Shown here in pieces: positions 1 to 5,254 of a stretch of DNA of 7,088 nucleotides. A program made the translations under genes and the position numbers. The stretch's first letter is position 1. Every line of letters starts with the position of its first letter. This stretch comes from Planctomycetota bacterium (GTDB lineage: Bacteria > Planctomycetota > Phycisphaerae > SM23-33). The stretch spans positions 1 through 7,088 of the forward strand of contig QNCB01000061.1 in NCBI GenBank assembly GCA_003644335.1, written 5' to 3'. The notes beneath the pieces were generated by a model, which ran no database searches, was not told the origin of the DNA, and saw only the letters and a list, made by a program, of their open reading frames with translations.

Positions 1-1111
1 AGTCGTTTTAGTTTGATTCGGGCCTCGGCTGTTGTGAATCGCCAGTCGATGCCCACCTTGTCTTCATTTCTCGAACATTCCCAGATTGTAATTGCATCAG
101 CCAGTTGCTCTTGGGTTTCAAAATAATCGTCCATGCACTGCCGGCTCAGCACGCTTAATTCGATCTCGGCCATGTTCAGCCAACTGCCACGCTTCGGCGT
201 ATAATGAATCTCCAATTTTTTTGCCAAGCGTCGCGCTTCTTTCGGCTCAAAGGCTTCATACAGGCTGGCGGTGTTGTGCGTATTGAGGTTGTCCATGACC
301 AGCACGATCTTCTCGGCTTCGGGATACAACTCGTCGCACAACTCGCGAACCACCTCGGCAAAGTCTTCACGCTTGCGATGTTCGCGAACGCGCACATGCC
401 GCCGGCCTTCCAGCGGAACTGTCATCATGAACACGCTGGCTGTTCCATTGCGGCGATATTCTGCGTCAACTTTTCTAACACTTCCGGGCTTGCATGGAAT
501 CGCCAGCCGAGTTTCACTGATCAATTGTTTCGACGCTTCGTCCAAGCACACCTGTGGCCGAAGGGGATCGTAAGGCCTATGATATACATCTAAAACATCT
601 TCCATAGGCGCGACGAACCCGGCGTTGGCCTGGGGCGGAATACACCAGTACTTGTTCAGGTGAGGCTTAAGTTCGTTTTTTTTAGCGCGCGATGAATTGA
701 CGACTTACTACAGGACTCCACCACGTTCAACGCCACTGCCTGATCGGCCAGCAGTCGAAATGTCCAGCGTTTTCGCCCGGCTGGCGGCTTGCCGCACGCC
801 ATCGCGATGATGCGTGCTTCGGCCCGGCCATCCAACGCCTTGGCGCGATAGCTGCCGCGATTACCGTGCTCCAAGGCCGCGTCAAAGCCACGCTCCACAA
901 GACGCTGCCGAAGCCGCTGGACTGCCAGGGGTTTAACATCAAAGGCCTCGGCAATCCGAGCGTCGATCCACGCCGGACCGTGCCGGCCTTGATCTGCCTT
1001 GAGCAACATCCGAGCATGACGCCGTTTGTGGGCTGCCATGCGATCGGCATCAATGATACTCTTGAGTTGAGAACGCTCTTCACTTGTCAATTCTACGATA
1101 TACTTCTTCAT
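1..1111 (-). CDS. IS630-family DDE transposase, expressed by -1 frameshift; last residues beyond left edge
   Basis: Cut-and-paste transposase of the IS630 family. The zero frame runs from ATG at 1111 to a TGA at 656-658 (151 residues) and gives the helix-turn-helix DNA-binding part (about residues 20-75: KRRHARMLLKAD, then the recognition region with RLRQRLVERGFDAAL). The catalytic part is in the -1 frame, entered at the A8 run 676-683, and is open to position 1. The joined product shows 370 residues, with LKPHLNKYWCIPP directly after the join, the catalytic aspartates in VCLDEASK (about D191) and LVMDNLNTH (about D274), and the glutamate in GSWLNMAEIE (about E316). The visible end, ARIKLKRL, is what this family shows a few residues before its C-terminus, so little is missing. 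AAGGAGG at 1117-1123, five bases before the ATG, is a strong ribosome binding site. No other stop or shift was found, so the element may be active. Confidence 0.9.
676..683 (-). promoter_or_regulatory. A8 slippery site for -1 frameshifting in the transposase
   Basis: On the minus strand the zero frame reads CTA AAA AAA ACG. Sliding back one base at A AAA AAA gives AAA AAA AAC GAA and enters the frame that encodes the DDE domain. The zero frame stops 18 bases later (TGA, 656-658). The joined residues (ALKKNELKP) match the usual continuous IS630 sequence at this point. A -1 ribosomal slip or transcriptional slippage (one added A) would give the same protein. I did not identify a convincing downstream pseudoknot. 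Confidence 0.75.
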
Positions 1112-1163
1112 GTCGGCCTCCTTGCCTGGTTAAGGATTCTATCAACCCTATCGGCAAAAAGGA

Positions 1164-1451
1164 TTACAAATCTTTATTCACGGGACAGAGTACTAGTTGA
1201 AGTCGGCCGTCAGCTGCCAGCTTGCGAATTTCCTCTTCCCGCTCCGGGCGAATTTCCAGATAATCGTCCACCAGCACAAATTGGCCATCCATCATAAAAT
1301 GCTTATAATCAGGCTTCGAAGCCATGGTATTGAGCAGATTATCCCACAGTTTCACCAGCCACATTCTCGTGGTTTCAAAATCAAAACGAAACTCTCTGTC
1401 CCAATGAGTATAGGACACGATATGAATTTTCTTTTTTTGTTCCATCGCCAT
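1164..1451 (-). pseudogene. GH38 alpha-mannosidase, 5' fragment cut by the IS630 insertion
   Basis: N-terminal fragment of a glycoside hydrolase family 38 alpha-mannosidase, a retaining zinc-dependent enzyme that frees mannose from glycans. Family marks are HIVSYTHWDREF near residue 10, whose HWD supplies the conserved His and Asp zinc ligands, then the MMDGQFVLVDDYLEIRPE block and KLAADGRLQ. Members normally continue with a GPWY-type motif and total roughly 800-1000 residues. Here about 85 genuine codons are followed by about 10 read from the IS end (LVLCPVNKDL) to a TAA at 1164-1166. The remainder should lie left of the IS, outside the window. The start could be the ATG at 1451 or 1445; neither has a clear ribosome binding site. 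It begins 24 bases after the aldolase stop, so it was probably the third gene of that operon. Confidence 0.85.
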
Positions 1452-1475
1452 TTGTAATATCTTTTCTAAACGGTG

Positions 1476-2111
1476 TTATGCCTTTCCAAGGTCGGCAATT
1501 TCCTTTTGCTGATCTGTGCTCAGGCTTTTCAAACTTAGACTTGTTAAAGCAATCATACAATTCATCTCGAAGAAAACAGCCTTCTGAATCGCGTCTTTTG
1601 AATCAACTCCAATAGAAACTTGTCCGTGATTTTTCAGAATGGCGATGTTTGTATTTTCGGTTTTGAATTTATCAATAATAGATTCCGCCAGTTCCATCGA
1701 ACCGGGCATGGCATATTCCACTATCGCCGGCTGGCCTATATAGGCTGGCATTTCAATAGTATTGTGAAGTTTGTCGATATAATTTTCCGGATTCGAACAG
1801 GCTAGTATTGTCGCGTATGAACTTTGAAAATGAAGTACGACATTGACGTCCCTGCGATGTTTCAAAATGCCTACATGGAAATAGCTTTCAATTGAAGGCT
1901 TGATACTATTTAGACTCTCTCCAGTTTCAATATCGCAAATAGCTATCTGTTCGGGTTGCAAAGAACCAAGCCAGGCCCCGGACGCAGATACCGCTACGTG
2001 TCTATCAGAAAGTCGCATAGACAAGTTGCCGCTACTGCATTTCAATAAGTTGAATTCCGCAGCCTGGTTCGCCGTATTTATAAACTCCTGGACTTGTTCG
2101 CTTGAAATCAT
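1476..2111 (-). CDS. Class II aldolase/adducin-family protein
   Basis: A 211-residue cytoplasmic protein of the class II aldolase/adducin fold, related to L-fuculose- and L-rhamnulose-1-phosphate aldolases and L-ribulose-5-phosphate 4-epimerase. From the ATG at 2111 it shows the phosphate-binding SSGNLS (about 26-31) and SASG (42-45), the PSIES stretch with the presumed catalytic glutamate (E75), VVLHFQSSYAT (91-101) and LKNHGQ (159-164), whose histidine is a metal ligand. The usual HxH metal pair reads H94-F-Q96, so one canonical zinc ligand is glutamine. I recall the same HFQS form in a subgroup of annotated homologues, so it is not necessarily a loss of function. The substrate cannot be fixed from sequence. 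It lies between an isomerase gene and a mannosidase gene, suggesting a step in sugar breakdown. A TTG at 2129 in the same frame overlaps the upstream TGA (TTGA) and could be a coupled start; I prefer the ATG. Confidence 0.83.
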   Translation of the reverse strand: MISSEQVQEFINTANQAAEFNLLKCSSGNLSMRLSDRHVAVSASGAWLGSLQPEQIAICDIETGESLNSIKPSIESYFHVGILKHRRDVNVVLHFQSSYATILACSNPENYIDKLHNTIEMPAYIGQPAIVEYAMPGSMELAESIIDKFKTENTNIAILKNHGQVSIGVDSKDAIQKAVFFEMNCMIALTSLSLKSLSTDQQKEIADLGKA

Positions 2112-2125
2112 ATCGTAGTTTCCGT

Positions 2126-2669
<544 letters not shown>

Positions 2670-2769
2670 AATTTGTTTTCCTTTTGTTGTTAGCGGGTTT
2701 CGCAAAACTTTTGAACTTCCAGGCGTCAATGCCGGTGAAATCTCAACATGTCTGACAATGGCGTCGCTT

Positions 2770-2797
2770 ATTGTCTTTGTTTTAAATGGGCAGTCAA
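2770..2797 (-). promoter_or_regulatory. Weak candidate promoter for the isomerase-aldolase-mannosidase operon
   Basis: On the minus strand TTGACT (2797-2792) is followed after 16 bases by GACAAT (2775-2770). These match the sigma70 -35 and -10 consensus at five and four of six positions. The predicted transcript would start about 95 bases before the isomerase ATG. No operator or riboswitch-like structure was recognised between them. Confidence 0.25.
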
Positions 2798-2831
2798 CAT
2801 TATTCTCGTCCGAATGGTTTTTATCTCGCTC

Positions 2832-2860
2832 TTGTTATTGGCTTGTGGTGTATGTATACT
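2832..2860 (+). promoter_or_regulatory. Sigma70-type promoter for the zinc-ribbon protein gene
   Basis: TTGTTA (2832-2837) and TATACT (2855-2860) are separated by 17 bases; the -10 matches consensus at five of six positions. Transcription would start near 2867, about 25 bases before the ATG at 2892. This supports the short start and argues against a longer in-frame ATG at 2748, which would lie upstream of the promoter. Confidence 0.5.
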
Positions 2861-2878
2861 GTTTGCATTGATGGTTTT

Positions 2879-2885
2879 GGAAGGA
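2879..2885 (+). promoter_or_regulatory. Ribosome binding site deciding the start at 2892
   Basis: GGAAGGA lies six bases before the ATG at 2892. The alternative in-frame ATG at 2748 has only a weaker GGTGA nine bases upstream. Confidence 0.65.
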
Positions 2886-2891
2886 TCGACG

Positions 2892-4043
2892 ATGGCTAGT
2901 AGACGAGTCCGGTGTCCAGCCTGTGCTGTAATTTTGGAGATTCCGCACGGTTTCCGTGGGAGCAAGGTGGTCTGTTCGTGTTGTCAAGGCCGCTTTCGCA
3001 TTCCCGCTTTGTCCGACGCGGAAATCGTCGATCTTATAGGCCATCGCGACAAGGACGACACTACCGTTGCGGGGACATCGACCAGGGAGATAACAGCTGC
3101 TCTTGTCGAGGCCAGGCAGAGCGACGCCAAGCCAGGCCAGGCCCAGGCTGACGATAAATACAAGCCCGTTCCCGCTGAGCTTGAAGGTTTTACCCTGGCC
3201 AGGCTTGATAGCAACGGGGTTCTGTTCGAGTTTCCCGCATCGTTGTTGGCCGGTACGGTTTTGCGTGGAGCCTTGCCGCGTTGTTGTATGCGGTGTGGCA
3301 CGAAAGGCCATCTCCAGCCTCACCTTGCGATATTCGCTCATCACATGACTGACAGTGCCTCGCTTGAGGTTCAGTTTGTGGATGGGCCTATGATAGACGG
3401 GCAAGATGCGATGAACATGCCCATCGAGGAAGTTTTGGAGAAGTTGCCTAGCGTCAAACGCGTCCCGTCCCCAGCCAATCTGCCCATGCCATACTGGATA
3501 TGCGACCAGTGCAGCCCGTCGAACATGGTGTTGGCCCAGAACGATATCGACAGGGACACCGGAGCGGGGGCTTGCAGGCTGCTTTTGCCGATACTCTGGC
3601 GGGCGGAAAAGTTCGTGCTGAACCTGGGCTGTGATGGCACTGCTATTTGCGAGGAAATTCGCAAAGCTGTGCAAGATCATCCCGAGGAACCCTGGGACTC
3701 GTTGGCTGGGGTTGTTCAGCAAAGGCTGAGGCAGTGGTATCATCCGCACAAGGCTGAGAGGTTCGTGTCCTACACGCCCGACAGGTCGCATGGCCGAAGC
3801 GAGGACGGCGTCTATGGCGTGGTTGTCTCGAATCGCAGACTGATACTAAATTGCGACCGTAGACACTACGAGTCCGAAAAAGGTGAGCCGATCGAGCTAT
3901 CATTCTCGATGCAGGGTGGCCAACTCAGGCTGACGACGAAGACGCCGAATTGGACCGTCAAAAATCAGGTCGTGGACAAAGCTGGGCTTGAAAGGCTCCG
4001 CCGAGCGCTGGCGAACGAAAACTTCCTGACGACATGGCACTGA
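2892..4043 (+). CDS. Unknown protein with two zinc-ribbon-like cysteine sets and possible PH-like C-terminus
   Basis: A 383-residue protein I cannot name. The N-terminus is a compact zinc ribbon (C8-P-A-C11 and C28-S-C-C31) of the MJ0042-like type often found at the start of planctomycete proteins. Residues 40-100 are polar and probably a linker (GQAQADDKYKPVP). A second possible metal site pairs CCMRC (131-135) with CDQC (204-207), separated by about 70 residues. The C-terminal third has FVSYTPDRSHGRSEDGVYGVVVSNRRLIL (291-319 overall), whose GVVVSNRRLIL resembles the core strand of bacterial PH-like domains, followed by alternating strands and a final helix (LERLRRALAN). There is no transmembrane segment or signal peptide from this start. 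A start at 2748 would add 48 residues with a hydrophobic stretch, but the promoter and ribosome binding site favour 2892. It stands alone, divergent from the sugar operon, with no partner gene to suggest a role. Confidence 0.8.
   Translation: MASRRVRCPACAVILEIPHGFRGSKVVCSCCQGRFRIPALSDAEIVDLIGHRDKDDTTVAGTSTREITAALVEARQSDAKPGQAQADDKYKPVPAELEGFTLARLDSNGVLFEFPASLLAGTVLRGALPRCCMRCGTKGHLQPHLAIFAHHMTDSASLEVQFVDGPMIDGQDAMNMPIEEVLEKLPSVKRVPSPANLPMPYWICDQCSPSNMVLAQNDIDRDTGAGACRLLLPILWRAEKFVLNLGCDGTAICEEIRKAVQDHPEEPWDSLAGVVQQRLRQWYHPHKAERFVSYTPDRSHGRSEDGVYGVVVSNRRLILNCDRRHYESEKGEPIELSFSMQGGQLRLTTKTPNWTVKNQVVDKAGLERLRRALANENFLTTWH
3132..3151 (+). repeat. CCWGG array, copy 1 (A form), inside the zinc-ribbon gene
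   Basis: Three CCAGG pentamers in the layout CCWGG-CCWGG-C-CCWGG-CTGA. A second 20-bp copy at 4059-4078 has the same layout and is identical except that every central A is T. This copy encodes part of the linker (PGQAQAD). Confidence 0.6.
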
Positions 4044-4058
4044 AAATTTGACCTGCAA

Positions 4059-4078
4059 CCTGGCCTGGCCCTGGCTGA
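4059..4078 (+). repeat. CCWGG array, copy 2 (T form), just after the zinc-ribbon gene stop
   Basis: Three CCTGG pentamers in the same 20-bp layout as 3132-3151, starting 15 bases after the stop codon. Seventeen of 20 bases match; the three differences are exactly the central W positions. Confidence 0.6.
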
Positions 4079-4133
4079 GCCGCTAAAATAGACTTGGGCA
4101 GTTTTTCTGGTATGTGATGCTGGGCAAAAATTG

Positions 4134-4147
4134 AATATCCAATATCC
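4134..4147 (+). repeat. Tandem heptamer AATATCC, two copies
   Basis: Two perfect adjacent AATATCC units, preceded by TTG. This is a short member of the degenerate tandem repeats in the gene-free stretches of this window. Confidence 0.5.
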
Positions 4148-4161
4148 AGGTAAAAAACACA

Positions 4162-4178
4162 GCCATCCCATAGATGGC
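4162..4178 (-). other. Perfect 6-bp hairpin with a T-run on the minus strand
   Basis: GCCATC and GATGGC are separated by CCATA. Read on the minus strand, a TGTGTTTTTT tract follows the stem, the layout of a weak rho-independent terminator. No minus-strand gene ends here, so a function is doubtful. Confidence 0.25.
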
Positions 4179-4231
4179 AGAAATTCGGTTGTTAGTCCCA
4201 TTTTAACCAATAAACATACAGGGCTGCGGCT

Positions 4232-4262
4232 GGGTCGTCAGAATGTCAACCCGCATTTTTTT
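4232..4262 (+). terminator. Weak candidate terminator downstream of the zinc-ribbon gene
   Basis: GGGT (4232-4235) can pair with ACCC (4249-4252) around an imperfect inner stem. Seven T follow at 4256-4262. The stem is short and interrupted, and it lies about 190 bases after the stop codon, so support is modest. Confidence 0.28.
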
Positions 4263-4280
4263 AGCTCCTACGGAGCTAAA
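4260..4280. repeat. Perfect 9-bp hairpin with TAC loop
   Basis: TTTAGCTCC, a TAC loop and GGAGCTAAA form a perfect inverted repeat. T precedes it and GCAAAAAAA follows it, so neither strand has a T-run after the stem and it is not a standard terminator. It looks like a REP- or MITE-like palindrome. Confidence 0.55.
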
Positions 4281-4310
4281 GCAAAAAAACGTGAACGATT
4301 AGGTTTTAGT

Positions 4311-4340
4311 TATCTGTGTGTATCCGTGTTTATCCGTGGT
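4311..4340 (+). repeat. Tandem 10-mer, three degenerate copies (TATCYGTGKK)
   Basis: The units TATCTGTGTG, TATCCGTGTT and TATCCGTGGT are adjacent and in exact 10-bp register. The array lies in the gene-free stretch before pgl. I recall similar degenerate repeats as common intergenic filler in some environmental bacterial genomes. Confidence 0.6.
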
Positions 4341-4483
4341 TCGCTGTTTTTTTCCTTCTTCTGTTTGATATTCAAGAACATATGCTATTTGTAAACGTCC
4401 GGTTAGATAACAAAAAAAGAACTTCATGTTCTTCATGGTGAATTTTTGTGTAGACTGGAACGGTTACCTTTTCTTTCACATGT

Positions 4484-4488
4484 GGAGA
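4484..4488 (+). promoter_or_regulatory. Ribosome binding site deciding the pgl start at 4495
   Basis: GGAGA lies six bases before the ATG at 4495. The longer frame back to 4426 has no such site and its extra 23 codons match no 6-phosphogluconolactonase sequence. Confidence 0.6.
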
Positions 4489-4494
4489 TACGAT

Positions 4495-5247
4495 ATGGCT
4501 GTGATTGAAGCGAAGAATATTATCGTGGAGTCTACCGCCCAGCAGGCCTCGGCCAGGGCTGCGGAAATTTTCAGGACGATCGTCAAGGAGGTTACCAGCC
4601 AGCGGGATTTGTGCAGGGTGGCACTTTCGGGTGGCTCGACGCCTCGGGCGGCCTATCACCACCTGGCGAGCCAAGTTATGACCGACGGCCTGCCCTGGCC
4701 TATGGTCGAAATATTCCTCGGCGACGAACGCGACGTGCCACAAGATGATACTGAGAGCAACTTTTACATGATCCAAAGAATTCTGCTGGACAATACCCCG
4801 GTGAATTGGGAGCGTGTGCATCCGATGCGGGCTGACGCGGAGGATATTGAAGCGGCTGCGAACGAGTACGAGCAGATTATCCGCCAGCGAGTCCCGGCTG
4901 GGCCTGGCGGGGTGCCGCAGTTCGACCTGATAATGCTAGGCCTGGGCGCCGATGGCCACATCGCCAGTCTGTTCCCCGACAGCCCCGCCATTGAGGAGCG
5001 CCGCAGGCTGGTTGTCGCCAGTTACGTTCCGGTTATCAGACGACACCGGATGAGTCTGACGTTCCCGCTTATCAACGCAGCGAGGAATATTTTGCTGCTG
5101 GTTACAGGCTCGGACAAGGCTGAGGTTGTCCAGCAGATTATCCAGGGCGACGAGCCACACTTGCCGGCCTCGTGGATATCGCCACGCGACGGCACGGTTC
5201 ATATAGTCCTGGACGCCGACGCAGCCAGGTTACTTTACTCAAACTGA
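4495..5247 (+). CDS. pgl: 6-phosphogluconolactonase (DevB/SOL type)
   Basis: Hydrolyses 6-phospho-D-glucono-1,5-lactone to 6-phosphogluconate, the second step of the oxidative pentose phosphate pathway, in the cytoplasm. The 250 residues fit the usual 225-260 of the DevB/SOL family in the glucosamine-6-phosphate isomerase superfamily. Visible marks are VALSGGSTPRAAY (42-54, phosphate binding), WPMVEIFLGDERDVP (68-82), SNFYMIQRILLD (88-99), FDLIMLGLGADGHIASLFP (143-161, with the catalytic-region Asp and His) and VTGSDKAEVVQQIIQG (203-218). The family motifs are complete and the frame is intact. No glucose-6-phosphate dehydrogenase or other pathway gene lies next to it here, so it seems to be transcribed alone. 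It ends seven bases from the convergent recJ stop. Confidence 0.94.
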   Translation: MAVIEAKNIIVESTAQQASARAAEIFRTIVKEVTSQRDLCRVALSGGSTPRAAYHHLASQVMTDGLPWPMVEIFLGDERDVPQDDTESNFYMIQRILLDNTPVNWERVHPMRADAEDIEAAANEYEQIIRQRVPAGPGGVPQFDLIMLGLGADGHIASLFPDSPAIEERRRLVVASYVPVIRRHRMSLTFPLINAARNILLLVTGSDKAEVVQQIIQGDEPHLPASWISPRDGTVHIVLDADAARLLYSN

Positions 5248-5254
5248 CCGATTT

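Larger units (their letters stand above)
1..1193 (-). mobile_element. IS630-family insertion sequence, left end outside window
   Basis: The element carries an IS630/Tc1-mariner-type DDE transposase that fills nearly its whole length. Its transposase-upstream end lies near 1191-1195, where the mannosidase reading frame loses family similarity next to a TA dinucleotide in a CTAG context. IS630 elements are known to insert at and duplicate TA. Reading inward on the minus strand, the terminal sequence starts GTACTCTGTCCCGTGAATAA and is the presumed terminal inverted repeat; its partner lies beyond position 1, so it cannot be checked here. The element interrupts a GH38 alpha-mannosidase gene in the same orientation. 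The exact boundary could be one TA further in (1191-1192). Confidence 0.85.
4044..4494. other. Gene-free stretch of 451 bp between the zinc-ribbon gene and pgl
   Basis: I see no convincing gene. The in-frame extension of pgl upstream to 4426 lacks a ribosome binding site and reads through repeat-like DNA (CTTCATGTTCTTCATGGTGAA-type sequence at 4420-4443). The region holds a CCTGG array, a duplicated AATATCC heptamer, three hairpins and a triple 10-mer, listed separately. It is AT-rich, with many A and T runs, unlike the flanking genes. No clear promoter for pgl was found. Confidence 0.7.

Noticed and set aside
656..1111. Transposase as a pseudogene because its first frame stops early
   Set aside because: The A8 slippery site joins it to an intact DDE frame with all catalytic residues, as known for IS630 members.
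2748..2891. In-frame N-terminal extension of the zinc-ribbon protein with a hydrophobic, membrane-like stretch
   Set aside because: A good promoter (2832-2860) and ribosome binding site (2879-2885) lie inside it, and the zinc ribbon begins right after the ATG at 2892. The hydrophobicity follows from T-rich intergenic DNA.
2835..3791. Long minus-strand open frame opposite the zinc-ribbon gene
   Set aside because: It has no recognisable domain, overlaps a gene with clear cysteine motifs, and reads as a shadow frame.
4260..4280. 9-bp hairpin as a rho-independent terminator
   Set aside because: The T-run precedes the stem and A follows it, so neither strand has the T-tract after the stem that a terminator needs.
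4311..4340. CRISPR array or phage attachment site
   Set aside because: Units are 10 bp with no spacers, there are no cas genes, and no integrase or tRNA is nearby.
4426..4494. Longer pgl start at 4426
   Set aside because: It has no ribosome binding site, passes through repeat-like sequence and adds residues unlike the family.
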